From positions 5,630,001-5,694,000 of the forward strand of contig JBAGRP010000001.1 of NCBI GenBank assembly GCA_036924855.1: a stretch of DNA of 64,000 nt, written 5' to 3'. Source of the stretch: Nitrobacteraceae bacterium AZCC 2146. GTDB lineage: Bacteria > Pseudomonadota > Alphaproteobacteria > Rhizobiales > Xanthobacteraceae. Shown here in pieces: positions 8,506 through 19,447 of the stretch. The notes beneath the pieces were generated by a model. That model was not told the DNA's origin and made no database searches. It worked only from the letters and a program-made list of their open reading frames with translations. A program made the position numbers and the translations under genes. How positions within the stretch are numbered: position 1 is the first letter of the stretch; each line of letters begins with the position of its first letter.

Positions 8506-9324
8506 ATGGAAATCAGGGTTGGCTTTGAAATCACCTACGCGGCCAAGCAGCCGACGCCGATGGTGACGATGCTGAACATCCATCCCTCGCGCTATGGCGA
8601 CATCGTCGGCACCGAATCCATCACCACCGAGCCCAACGTGCCGATCACCTACTATCGCGACAGTTTTGGCAATGTCTGCGGCCGGCTGGTGGCGCCTGCC
8701 GGCGGCATCACCTTTCGCGGCGACACCCTGGTGCGCGACTCAGGTTTGCCCGACGTCGTGGTGCCCTCCGCAAAACAGCTGCCGATCGATGAGTTGCCGG
8801 ACGAATGCCTGCTGTATCTGATGGCGAGCCGCTACTGCGAGACCGACAAGCTCACCGACGTCGCGTGGTCGCTGTTCGGCCACACCGAACCAGGCTGGCA
8901 GCGCGTGCAAACGATCATCGCCTTCGTGCACAACCACGTCAAATTCGGCTATCAGCACGCCCACGCCATGAAGTCGGCGCACGACGTCTACGAGCAGGGC
9001 AATGGCGTCTGTCGCGACTACGCGCATCTGGCGCTGACCTTCTGCCGCTGCATGGGAATTCCGGCGCGCTACTGCACCGGCTACATGGGCGATATCGGGA
9101 TTCCCTATGACGGCTCGGTGATGGACTTTTCCGGCTGGTTCGAAGTGTATCTGTCGGGCCGCTGGTACACGTGCGACGCCCGTCACAACAAGCCGCGGAT
9201 CGGACGAATCCTGATGGGCACCGGCCGCGACGCCGCCGATGTCGCGCTGACGACCAGCTTCGGCCGCATGGATTTGGTGAAATTCTTCGTCATCAGTGAC
9301 GAAATCAAGCACCTGGCGGCGTAG
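8506..9324 (+). CDS. Transglutaminase-like protein, His position of triad replaced
   Basis: 272 aa. The nucleophile C169 is present in GNGVCRDYAH. The segment aligned with HAW of the upstream paralogue reads SGW (S209-W211), so the usual catalytic His is missing. D224 and H227 in CDARHNKP lie shortly after and might supply a His. This substitution may be a trait of its subfamily rather than decay, because the rest is well kept. It lies 6 bp after the first transglutaminase gene and 7 bp before the gamma-glutamylcyclotransferase gene, so the three form an operon. Confidence 0.85.
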   Translation: MEIRVGFEITYAAKQPTPMVTMLNIHPSRYGDIVGTESITTEPNVPITYYRDSFGNVCGRLVAPAGGITFRGDTLVRDSGLPDVVVPSAKQLPIDELPDECLLYLMASRYCETDKLTDVAWSLFGHTEPGWQRVQTIIAFVHNHVKFGYQHAHAMKSAHDVYEQGNGVCRDYAHLALTFCRCMGIPARYCTGYMGDIGIPYDGSVMDFSGWFEVYLSGRWYTCDARHNKPRIGRILMGTGRDAADVALTTSFGRMDLVKFFVISDEIKHLAA

Positions 9325-9331
9325 TCGTTCG

Positions 9332-9736
9332 ATGAGTGCTCTGCTGGATCGCGTGTTCGTCTACGGCACCCTGATGCGCGGCTTCGATCATCCGATGTCG
9401 AAGCTGCTGTCGGCCGGTGCCGAGTTTCTCGGTGAGGCGTCGTGCCGCGGCCGGCTTTACATGGTGGCGCATTATCCGGGGCTGCTGCTGTCGAACGATG
9501 CGGACGATATCGTGTTCGGCGAACTCTACCGCATGCGCCAGCCCACCGATCTGCTCGCCACCCTCGACGATTACGAAAGCGTCGGCCCCGGCTACGCACC
9601 GCCGACGCTGTATCTGCGCGAGTCGCTGCCGGTCACGCTGGGCGACGGCACGGTGAGCGAAGCATGGACGTATATTTACAATCGGCCGGTGGAAGAATCG
9701 AAGCGGATCGTTTCAGGAAGATTTCTGGAGCCGTAA
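9332..9736 (+). CDS. Gamma-glutamylcyclotransferase-like (AIG2/GGCT) protein
   Basis: 134 aa from the ATG at 9332. VFVYGTLMRGFDHP is the YGTL substrate-binding motif of the GGCT fold. The catalytic acid is probably in LATLDDYESVGPG. Relatives cleave gamma-glutamyl compounds to 5-oxoproline; the true substrate is unknown. It is the last gene of the transglutaminase operon. Confidence 0.85.
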   Translation: MSALLDRVFVYGTLMRGFDHPMSKLLSAGAEFLGEASCRGRLYMVAHYPGLLLSNDADDIVFGELYRMRQPTDLLATLDDYESVGPGYAPPTLYLRESLPVTLGDGTVSEAWTYIYNRPVEESKRIVSGRFLEP

Positions 9737-9740
9737 CGAG

Positions 9741-9880
9741 CCTCGTGTCCCGCACGCGGTGCGGCATTCTTATGCCGCTCCGCAGATGCGGGACCCATCC
9801 TTTCGTAGCCACAATGGGCCCCGGATCAGCAGCGCACCACGCCGCCAAAGGCGGCGCGCTGCGCAGCATCCGGGGCACGA
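9741..9880. repeat. Palindrome-rich intergenic repeat, family B copy 1
   Basis: Two hairpin halves are visible. The first runs from TCCCGCACGCG to CGCAGATGCGGGACCC, the second from GGCCCCGGATCAGC to GCATCCGGGGCACGA. The same two-part layout returns at 16667-16794. It lies between convergent genes. Confidence 0.75.
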
Positions 9881-9887
9881 TTCACTA

Positions 9888-11093
9888 CTAGGCGCGCCCG
9901 CGCTTCCCCAAAAACTCCGTCGCATAGAGCGCCAGCGCCAGCAGTGCGAAGCCCAGCCCGATCATGCTTACCAGCGGCGCGCCGCCGTGCGACACCGCGG
10001 TGCCGCTGACGGCCGAACCCACCGCGCCGCCGAAGAAGAACAGGCCCATATACAGCGCGTTGAGCCGGCTGCGGATTTCGGGCGCCAACGAAAAGATCGA
10101 GCGCTGCCCGGTGACCAGATGCGCCTGCGAGCCGGCATCGAGCACGATCCCCGCCAGTACCATGGCGACCAGCGAGCCGGTGCCGCCGATCCAGGTCAGC
10201 ACAAAACTCAAGCCCATCGCGACGATGGAGACGCCGGTTATCGCACGGCTGTGGCCGCGGTCGGCGAGCCGGCCCGCCAATGGCGCGATCAGCGCGCCCG
10301 CCGCGCCGCTGAGCAGGAAGGCCGACAGCGCGAGATGTCCGAGCGAGAACGGCGGCTGCTCCAGCAGCAGCGGCGTCGCGGTCCAGAACAGGCTGAAGGC
10401 GCCGAAGAACAGCGCCTGATAGGCGGCGCGCCGCTGCAGCACCGGCGTGGTGATCAGCAATTCCCACAGCGAGTGGATCAGTCTGGGATAGGTCAGCGCG
10501 TGTTCGGGCCGGCGTCGCGGCAGGACATAGGCCATCAGCGCCAGCACCGCGCACATCGCCGCCGCCGACATCCAGTACACCGCGCGCCAGCCGAAGGTGC
10601 CGGCGATCAGCGTCGACATCGGCCGCGCCAGCAGGATGCCGAACAGCGCGCCTGACACCACGGTGCCGACCACCTGGCCGCGGCGGCGCTCCGGCGCCAG
10701 ATGCGCGGCCATCGGGATGATCATCTGGGTGCCCACCGCGGAGATGCCGAGCACCAGCGATGAGGCGATGAAGATGCCGGCATTGGGCGCCGCCGTGGAA
10801 ATCAGCAGGCAGGCGATCAAGGCGCTGAGCGTCAGCAGGATCAGCTTCTTGTTCTCGACGAGATCGCCGAGCGGCGCCAGAAACAGCAGGCCGGCGACAT
10901 AGCCGAGCTGCAGCATGGTGACGATGAAGCTGCCGGTGGCGACGCTGATCCCGAAGGAATCGCTGATCGGCCCCACCAGCGGCTGCGCGTAATAGACATT
11001 GGCAACGGTGACGCCGCAGGCCACGGCAAATGAAAAAATCAGCCAGCCGCCGGGACCGTCGTCCTGGGCGGACGTTTCGTGTGATGAGGACAT
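9888..11093 (-). CDS. MFS transporter, DHA1-like
   Basis: 401 aa from the ATG at 11093; the frame is open to 11180 but the canonical protein starts here. About 12 hydrophobic segments are visible. VYYAQPLVGPISDSFG and LGDLVENKKLIL match the first helix and the loop 2-3 motif of drug/proton antiporter-like MFS members (YgaY/YnfM type). It probably exports a small molecule by proton antiport. The substrate is unknown and no regulator adjoins it. Confidence 0.85.
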   Translation of the reverse strand: MSSSHETSAQDDGPGGWLIFSFAVACGVTVANVYYAQPLVGPISDSFGISVATGSFIVTMLQLGYVAGLLFLAPLGDLVENKKLILLTLSALIACLLISTAAPNAGIFIASSLVLGISAVGTQMIIPMAAHLAPERRRGQVVGTVVSGALFGILLARPMSTLIAGTFGWRAVYWMSAAAMCAVLALMAYVLPRRRPEHALTYPRLIHSLWELLITTPVLQRRAAYQALFFGAFSLFWTATPLLLEQPPFSLGHLALSAFLLSGAAGALIAPLAGRLADRGHSRAITGVSIVAMGLSFVLTWIGGTGSLVAMVLAGIVLDAGSQAHLVTGQRSIFSLAPEIRSRLNALYMGLFFFGGAVGSAVSGTAVSHGGAPLVSMIGLGFALLALALYATEFLGKRGRA

Positions 11094-11245
11094 GGAGACT
11101 TTCAGCGGCGGGAATTTTCCAACATATGGAATATTCGAGCGCCCTACGGAAGGGCGGGTCGCCGGATAGGAGCCATGCAATGCGGATGTGATCGGGGGAT
11201 ACAGGCCTGTGCTTCAGACTGACCGGAATTGTTGGCGTGCCACGC

Positions 11246-11359
11246 CGTCATTGCGAGCTCGGACAAAGTTGGCCTTGCCAACTTTGTCAGAGCGAAGCAA
11301 TCCAGAAAGCTGCAAGCGAAGGCTGGATTGCTTCGTCGCAAGAGCTCCTCGCAATGACG
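11246..11359. repeat. Palindromic intergenic repeat, family A copy 3
   Basis: Opens CGTCATTGCGAG and closes CTCGCAATGACG, with inner arms AGCAATCCAG and CTGGATTGCT. It is the third copy of the element at 647-760 and 3447-3565. Confidence 0.85.
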
Positions 11360-11405
11360 AATGGAGCGTTTCGCAAGTGGTGCGCGCTGCCGATATTTGC
11401 GCCGT

Positions 11406-11963
11406 TCAGACCTTCTCCCGCACCAGCCGCACGTCGACCTCGCGCTCCACGTAGTTCCACTCCTCCGTCCCGCGCAACTGCTCGACCAGCTCCTCGAACA
11501 GCTCCGCATGCTCCGGCGCGAATTCGAACCAGGTCAGGAAGTCGAAGGGCTCGCCAAGGTCGCGGCTGTGATAGAGCTGCCGCGCGATCGCCGGCAGGTA
11601 TTTCAGGCTGTCGGCGATATGGCGCGACTTGTCTTCGAAAATGCGGCGGCGCTCGTTCTGGGTCAGGTCCCACCATGCCGCGGATTTCTTGATCGGGATC
11701 AGCGCCGCATGGGTCGCCTCGGGGCGGCCGAGGCCGGCCTGTGCGGCGACCAGCGCCTGTTTCTCGGTGCGCTCGACATAGCGCACATGGCTGGCGACAC
11801 CGGCGAGGCGCCACGAGGTCTGTGACGGCAGCAGCGGTAGCGAGATCGCCGCGCTATGCGTCACCGAGAGTGACGGCACCGGCGGGAGCGGCTCGCCGAT
11901 GGCCGGCGTCATCGCGATCACCTGCCACGCACCGCTGTTGCCGCCCCGGAATGTCGTGAACAT
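11406..11963 (-). CDS. Chlorite dismutase family heme protein, short form
   Basis: 185 aa, the size of the dimeric short chlorite dismutases described from Nitrobacter rather than the ~240-280 aa pentameric forms. KSRHIADSLKYLPAIARQL carries H115 and R128. Their 13-residue spacing fits the proximal heme His and distal Arg of that group. FDFLTWFEFAPEH and EEWNYVEREVDVRL are conserved core segments. Such enzymes convert chlorite to chloride and dioxygen. The native role in organisms that do not reduce perchlorate is unresolved. No perchlorate or chlorate reductase gene is near. Confidence 0.82.
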   Translation of the reverse strand: MFTTFRGGNSGAWQVIAMTPAIGEPLPPVPSLSVTHSAAISLPLLPSQTSWRLAGVASHVRYVERTEKQALVAAQAGLGRPEATHAALIPIKKSAAWWDLTQNERRRIFEDKSRHIADSLKYLPAIARQLYHSRDLGEPFDFLTWFEFAPEHAELFEELVEQLRGTEEWNYVEREVDVRLVREKV

Positions 11964-12011
11964 GCCGCAGCAGAGCGTGGAACCCGACTGAGTTCAAGCA
12001 ATTTGAATGCT

Positions 12012-12137
12012 CGTCATTCCGGCGGCGCGGGCGGCGATAGCCGCGCGCGAACCCGGAATCCCGAGATGTTCATCACTTCGGGATTCCGGGTTCGCGTTCC
12101 GTCGCCTCGCGGCGCCGGATCGCGCCCCGGAATGACG
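12012..12137. repeat. Long intergenic palindrome, family C
   Basis: The element opens CGTCATTCCGG and ends CCGGAATGACG. A strong inner hairpin is made by CGAACCCGGAATCCCGA and its mirror TCGGGATTCCGGGTTCG around a short loop. It lies between the chlorite dismutase start and dnaG. Confidence 0.8.
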
Positions 12138-12220
12138 GTGTGTGAAGCCCTGTGTATAATGGGGCGAAACCGGCGATTTCTGGCTTTTGCGGCCGTTCCG
12201 CCTATATGCATAACGCCACC

Positions 12221-14242
12221 ATGCGCTTCACGCCCCAATTCCTCGACGATCTGCGTGCCCGGCTTCCCGTCTCGGAAGTCGTGAGCAAGCGCGTCAAGCT
12301 GAAGAAGGCCGGGCGGGAGTGGAAGGGGCTGTCGCCGTTCCAGCAGGAGAAGTCGCCGTCGTTTTTCGTCAATGACGAGAAGGGATTTTACCACGATTTC
12401 TCCAGTGGCAAGCATGGCGACATCATCAGTTTCCTGATGGAGACCGACGGTTGCAGTTTTCCCGAAGCGGTGGAACGGCTGGCGCAGATGGCCGGGGTGG
12501 CGCTGCCGGCGGCGACGCCGGACGCCGCGCGCCACGAGCAGCGCCGCAAGACCCTGTATGACGTCATGGACCTCGCCGCAAAATTCTTCGCGGACACGTT
12601 GACCTCGCGCAATGGCGCCAAGGCCCGCGGCTATCTCGCCGACCGCCAGATATCGCCGTCGGTGCAGCTGCAATTCCGCCTCGGCTACGCGCCGGCTGAG
12701 CGTTTTGCGCTGAAGGAATATCTCGGCGCCGCCGGCATTCCCGTCGCGGACATGGTCGAGGCCGGCCTGCTGGTCGGCGGCGACGATATCCCGGTGCCCT
12801 ATGATCGCTTTCGCGACCGGGTGATGTTTCCGATCACCGACCTGCGCGGCCGTGTCATCGCCTTTGGCGGACGTGCTTTGGAAAAGGACATCTCGGCGAA
12901 GTACCTGAATTCGCCGGAAACCCCTTTGTTTCACAAGGGCGACAATCTCTACAATTTCCCGACCGCGCGCACCGCGAGCCATAACGGCGCGGTGCTGGTG
13001 GTGGTCGAGGGCTATGTCGACGTCATCGCCATGGTCGGCGTCGGCTTTGCCGCCACCGTGGCGCCGCTCGGCACCGCATTGACCGAAAATCAGCTGCAGC
13101 TGTTGTGGAAGATGGCCGACGAGCCGATCCTGTGTTTCGACGGCGACAAGGCCGGCCAGAAGGCGGCGTGGCGCGCCGCCGAGATGGCGCTGCCGCACCT
13201 CAAGCCCGGCAAGAGTCTCCGTTTTGCGCTGCTGCCGGAGGGCCAGGACCCCGACGATCTCGCCCGCTCCGGCGGCCGCATTGCCGTGGAAGAAGTCATC
13301 TCAGCGGCGCGCAGCCTGTCCGATCTGATCTGGGCCCGCGCTATCGAAGGCGGCGACTTCGCCACGCCGGAGCGCCGCGCGGCGCTGGAGGCCCGCATCA
13401 ACGAACTCGCCAACGGCATCCGCGACGACGTCGTGAAGAAATACTATCGCCAGGATCTCGCCGAGCGGCTGCACCGCACCTTTGCGCCGCAGGGCGGTTT
13501 CGGCGGCAACCGCGGCTTCGGCGGCGGTGGCTTCCGCGGCGGCGGAGGCGGCTTCGGCGGCAGACCCGGCGGTGGCCGCACCTTCACTCCCGGCGCCGCG
13601 GGCCGAAGCGAGCCGCGTGGCCGCTCCAGTGCGTCGGCCGGCAGCCAGACCATCAACCGCGCGCCCTACCAGGTGATGAGCCCGCAGCTCGCCACCTCCT
13701 CGATCATGCGCGGCCAGCGCAGCGCGATTTCCCGCCGCGAGGCGCTGATCGTCCAGTCGCTGATCAACCACCCCTGGCTGCTGCACGACCGGCTCGAGGA
13801 AGTCGCCGCCCTGGAGCTGGCGCACCCCGAGATGCACCGGCTGCGTGCCGGCATCATCGCCGCCTTCGCCCATGAGCATCATCATGGCGACGAGGCCGAG
13901 CAAAGCGAGCAAATGCGTTCAGATCTGGTTAAAGCCGGATTTTCAGAGCAATTACAGCATGTTGAAAGGGCGATTACGACCAAGGACGTGTGGGCGGCGC
14001 AGCCCGGGGCGGCGCGGGAGGATGTTCTTTCCACCTGGACGCAGCTAGTTGCCTTGCATCGCCAGTGGCACTCCTTACTTAGGGAGCTGAAGGATGCCGA
14101 GCTGGCTTTGGGGGAAGAGGCCAGCGAGACAAATTATGGATGGCTACGCGACGTCAAGGCACGGCTCGCCGAGGTGGACGGTATCGAGGCCCTGATTGAG
14201 GGGTTCGGCGAATCATCGGGCCGCTTCCTGCGCAGTTCGTGA
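12221..14242 (+). CDS. dnaG: DNA primase DnaG, degenerate zinc-binding domain
   Basis: 673 aa; the ATG at 12221 matches the usual MRFTPQFLDDLRARL start. It makes RNA primers for replication. The N-terminal zinc-ribbon fold is recognisable (LSPFQQEKSPSFFV, residues 37-50), but all four usual ligands are replaced: S38, Q41, D59 and S62. The catalytic Toprim core is intact (VVVEGYVDVIAM; DGDKAGQKAA). A glycine-rich linker of ~30 residues follows at about 425-455, then the C-terminal DnaB-interacting helical domain. rpoD follows after 236 bp, the classical primase-sigma arrangement. Confidence 0.97.
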   Translation: MRFTPQFLDDLRARLPVSEVVSKRVKLKKAGREWKGLSPFQQEKSPSFFVNDEKGFYHDFSSGKHGDIISFLMETDGCSFPEAVERLAQMAGVALPAATPDAARHEQRRKTLYDVMDLAAKFFADTLTSRNGAKARGYLADRQISPSVQLQFRLGYAPAERFALKEYLGAAGIPVADMVEAGLLVGGDDIPVPYDRFRDRVMFPITDLRGRVIAFGGRALEKDISAKYLNSPETPLFHKGDNLYNFPTARTASHNGAVLVVVEGYVDVIAMVGVGFAATVAPLGTALTENQLQLLWKMADEPILCFDGDKAGQKAAWRAAEMALPHLKPGKSLRFALLPEGQDPDDLARSGGRIAVEEVISAARSLSDLIWARAIEGGDFATPERRAALEARINELANGIRDDVVKKYYRQDLAERLHRTFAPQGGFGGNRGFGGGGFRGGGGGFGGRPGGGRTFTPGAAGRSEPRGRSSASAGSQTINRAPYQVMSPQLATSSIMRGQRSAISRREALIVQSLINHPWLLHDRLEEVAALELAHPEMHRLRAGIIAAFAHEHHHGDEAEQSEQMRSDLVKAGFSEQLQHVERAITTKDVWAAQPGAAREDVLSTWTQLVALHRQWHSLLRELKDAELALGEEASETNYGWLRDVKARLAEVDGIEALIEGFGESSGRFLRSS

Positions 14243-14321
14243 GCAAAATTTGCTGCGGATGGCGGCTGCCAGAACCGCGAAAAGACTCGCCAAATCCATG
14301 GTTTGGCTGCAAAAACACGGT

Positions 14322-14336
14322 TAATCGGAGCTTAAC
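14322..14336. promoter_or_regulatory. Candidate CtrA box upstream of rpoD
   Basis: TTAA (14322-14325), seven bases, TTAA (14333-14336) is a perfect fit to the CtrA consensus TTAA-N7-TTAA. It lies 143 bp before the rpoD start in the dnaG-rpoD gap. The pattern is short and can arise by chance, so regulation by CtrA is a hypothesis. Confidence 0.35.
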
Positions 14337-14478
14337 GCTCTTCGGGCTTAAGTGCGGAAACCGTTAAGACTAATTCGGGGGTGGCGAAGGTAAGCGCCGC
14401 CCTTTCCGCGTCGAACGGATAAAAGATTCAAAGCGGGGTGGCAACGCCCCCAGCGTGATCGCGTTTCAGGAGCATTGA

Positions 14479-16602
<2,124 letters not shown>

Positions 16603-16626
16603 TCGTCGCTCCATCGACGGCTATCA

Positions 16627-16655
16627 AAATGCCCGGCTCGCGCCGGGCATTTTTG
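16627..16655 (+). terminator. Rho-independent terminator of rpoD
   Basis: GCCCGGC, loop TCGC, GCCGGGC, extended by flanking AAAAT and ATTTT pairs and followed by a T-rich run. It begins 25 bp after the rpoD stop. Confidence 0.9.
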
Positions 16656-16666
16656 TTTGAGCTCGG

Positions 16667-16794
16667 TCTCGTTTCCCGGACGCGCTGCAGCGTGAAACGC
16701 TGCTGCGCAGATCCGGGACCCCGGTTTTTTTTTAGTTATCGGGACCCCGGATCAGCGAAGCAGTACTTCGTACTGCGTCGCATCCGGGGCACGA
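16667..16794. repeat. Palindrome-rich intergenic repeat, family B copy 2
   Basis: Shares with 9741-9880 the layout TCCCGGACGCG ... GCAGATCCGGGACCC and ACCCCGGATCAGC ... GCATCCGGGGCACGA. The rest of the gap to 16994 holds a further GGGGGAAGCC/TTGATCGGGGG-like palindromic stretch and no recognisable gene. Confidence 0.7.
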
Positions 16795-16994
16795 GGGAGC
16801 GCGCCGCCCATGCCCCTCCCCATTGCGGGGGAAGCCTGCCCCCGACTTGATCGGGGGTTGGGAGGGCCGTGCCACGCGCTCCGACGCCGCTGGCAGGCCC
16901 CGCCACTATCGCCACGCCGTCCGTTGCAATCTATAGTCGTGCGCATTGAACGCATGAGAATTCGGGTTTCGTCCGCAACGTAAGGAGTTTGCCG

Positions 16995-17369
16995 ATGGCC
17001 ATGATGCTTGCCCCTCTGTCGCTCCACGATGGCGATGCGCTGCCTTCCGCCGCGGGCGGCGTGGGGCCGTTCTCCGGCGGCAACGCCCAGACTATCAATC
17101 CGTGGCGCTGGATAGCCAATGTGATGGGCAACCAGTTCAGCCTCTTCACCGTCAACCTCGGCCGCTCCAGCGCGCCGGAGGTGGAAGCCGAGATCTTGCA
17201 GGACGTCGGCTCCTACGGCCGCCAGATCGGCCGCATCAGCGAGGTCGTCGAGGTACTGGTCCGCCGCCTGCCGCGCGACACGCTCAGCGAAGACGAACTC
17301 GCTGCCGTCGAGGATTTTTCCGCGCAGATGCGCGAGATCAAGCGGATCAAGGAGCGGCATGGAAGGTGA
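16995..17369 (+). CDS. Hypothetical protein
   Basis: 124 aa. TAAGGAG at 16981-16987 is a good ribosome-binding site for the ATG at 16995. The middle (NPWRWIANVMGNQFSLFTVNLG) is conserved-looking, and the C-terminal half (VEAEILQDVGSYGRQIGRISEVVEVLVRRL, written here as its start and end) is amphipathic and likely helical. There is no signal peptide and no known domain. It lies at the left edge of the AT-rich island but keeps the G+C-rich codon use of the core genome. Confidence 0.6.
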   Translation: MAMMLAPLSLHDGDALPSAAGGVGPFSGGNAQTINPWRWIANVMGNQFSLFTVNLGRSSAPEVEAEILQDVGSYGRQIGRISEVVEVLVRRLPRDTLSEDELAAVEDFSAQMREIKRIKERHGR

Positions 17370-17615
17370 GGAGAGGTGCAGTGGCCCGGATGTCGCTGCA
17401 CTCATCCGGGCACGCTTGCTGTTTCCGTGGATCATCATCGCGGCGCAGGTGGTGACGAACAGGCAGATGGCGGGGGCAGGGTGAGGGAGCATAGGTAGAT
17501 TGGCGAATCGCAGTCCGCCGATGCATAACGAAGGCGGCGCAACAACATGCGACCTATTGCGTCGGACGCGCTCTTCGCTAATCAAAGTTAGACTAAAATA
17601 TGCGAGGTGATATCG

Positions 17616-18857
17616 ATGATTGTTCGTCAATCCGTTCGTTGTACCATTTGTAGTCACGACCATACGCTTCGTATTGCGATCGGATCGGGGAAAACGCAGG
17701 CTCACTCGTTTGCGTGCGTGAACTGTGAACAAAAGCTATCTATTTATTTCGAGAAGAATTACGGAGATGCGAGCTTTCATGGCCATCAATTCGAAAACTG
17801 CGAACCTTCCGGTAGGGAGGGGACTATAGTAAATTTACATCCGGACTTTGTTATACCGGCAGACAAGGTGCACAAAGACAAACACTTTCAGTCGATCGAA
17901 ACTATTCAGAGATTGCACAGAACGGGTGCTTTGGAGCGAATGTTAAATTCGTGGAAGAATGATGAGGCGAGTGAAGTAAATTACAAAGAAGAAATTACTC
18001 GAAATAAGACTGCATACGACAGCGCAGATTTCTTGGAATTGGGTGCAAAGATACTTGCGCTGTATGCCTCTGGAAAAGTGGAAATAGCGCAGGATTTGCT
18101 GACGAAGGAAGCTGCCGCATATGGTCTGCCAGAGGGCATAATCATAGACGACATTCTCGACAGATTATTTGCGGTGGGAGGTGATCGCGCAATGAGGTGT
18201 CGTGTAGCGCTTCAGGATCTTTGGGGACGTGCGAAAGAAGCAGATCTGGAGGGGGCTAAGTCCGCCTGGTCTTACTTAGAGGCTGAGCAGAACAGCGAAT
18301 TATTAAGCTCGTTCTCTGGCCTAGTGTCGTCATTTTCAAAGTCTCACAGAAATTTTCTCCCAATAATGCATAGCTTGAGAAGCTTTGGCAGTGTTCCCAA
18401 TGATGGGTCCGTGTCGTCGATCAACTTTGACGATACGAAGATGTTTTATGGGAATATCTACGAGGTTGTGACGTCGGCGTTCATAATGCCTGCCGTAATT
18501 AACAACGTCGCTAACGGTCGCTCGTTTGATCGTTTTGAGCGGCTGATTCTCAAAGATTATCTCAATCTTGATAAATCCGGGAGGCACAACTGTTTCGCCA
18601 ACGGAAGTGATCTATCCATTCTTTCGGAAAATTTGGACAATCAGTTGCGAAATGCATCGCATCATCAAGCAATATCGATTGTATCTCGCACTGGACGAAT
18701 TTCGTTTCGCGCAGGTAAGAGCTCAATTAGGCGTTCCATGGGGTATGCTGAATATCTGGAGAAGACCTTCTTGCTATTTGAAGTTCTTCTGGGGTTGATG
18801 CATTTCATAGTCGGAAATAGACGGGATAGTAGTGCACATGAAGGACTAAAAGCGTAA
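17616..18857 (+). CDS. Uncharacterised zinc-ribbon protein with C-terminal HEPN-like motif
   Basis: 413 aa from the ATG at 17616, with GAGGTGA 5 bp upstream; a GTG at 17607 is in frame. The N-terminus has two CxxC pairs (CTIC, CVNC) about 27 residues apart, typical of a zinc ribbon. The middle is helical and charged. The last third has FYGNIYEVVTSAF, then LDNQLRNASHHQAIS. The RNASHH part fits the Rx4-6H signature of HEPN-type RNases and toxins. The gene is clearly richer in A+T than its neighbours, with matching codon use, so recent transfer is likely. A second unknown gene starts 55 bp later. No function is known; an RNA-targeting defence or toxin role is only a hypothesis. Confidence 0.6.
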   Translation: MIVRQSVRCTICSHDHTLRIAIGSGKTQAHSFACVNCEQKLSIYFEKNYGDASFHGHQFENCEPSGREGTIVNLHPDFVIPADKVHKDKHFQSIETIQRLHRTGALERMLNSWKNDEASEVNYKEEITRNKTAYDSADFLELGAKILALYASGKVEIAQDLLTKEAAAYGLPEGIIIDDILDRLFAVGGDRAMRCRVALQDLWGRAKEADLEGAKSAWSYLEAEQNSELLSSFSGLVSSFSKSHRNFLPIMHSLRSFGSVPNDGSVSSINFDDTKMFYGNIYEVVTSAFIMPAVINNVANGRSFDRFERLILKDYLNLDKSGRHNCFANGSDLSILSENLDNQLRNASHHQAISIVSRTGRISFRAGKSSIRRSMGYAEYLEKTFLLFEVLLGLMHFIVGNRRDSSAHEGLKA

Positions 18858-19447
18858 TCTGCCAACAGCGCGCGCAGGAGGAGCAATACGCTGCGCCTGC
18901 GAGCTGGAGTGGATGCTTTCGAGCGAAAGGATTGGCCGCGCAATGTTGAATCAGAAAGCGCAACAAAATCCGGATTACGTCAAATACGCAAATTGCATGG
19001 AGGAGATAAAGCGGAGGCAGTTAGCTATAGATGATATTTTGTGCGCGGCGAAGACAACTACATTCAAGTACACCAATGTTGAGTTCGTTGCTCTTCAGTT
19101 TCGAAAGATTTTTGAGCTGGTTATTTTATCTACAGTTGCTTCGCATCATCATTTTTTTGACGGGGTTGTCAGGAAGATTGGAAAAGAATGGGAGATAAGA
19201 AAGGTCGTTGCTATAGTCGAAAAGAAGAACCCGTCATTTTATCCTAAACCCATAACGCGCGTGCCGAGTGTCGCCCCGGGTGTAAAAGATGATCTCGTTC
19301 CTGTTGAGGACGGATACCTTACCCTCGCTGACTTGATTGAGGCGCATGGCCGGATCGGGATCTTGATGCATGCTCATAGCCCGTATCGCGAGGGGCTGCT
19401 TCTCGATGAGATTGAAAAGCAGTTCCCTATCTGGCGAGAGCGGCTAG

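Noticed and set aside
17382..17410. CCCGGATG and CATCCGGG as a possible terminator of the gene at 16995
   Set aside because: The stem is only 8 bp with a 10-base loop and no T-run. It may be a scrap of the family B repeats, so it was not called.
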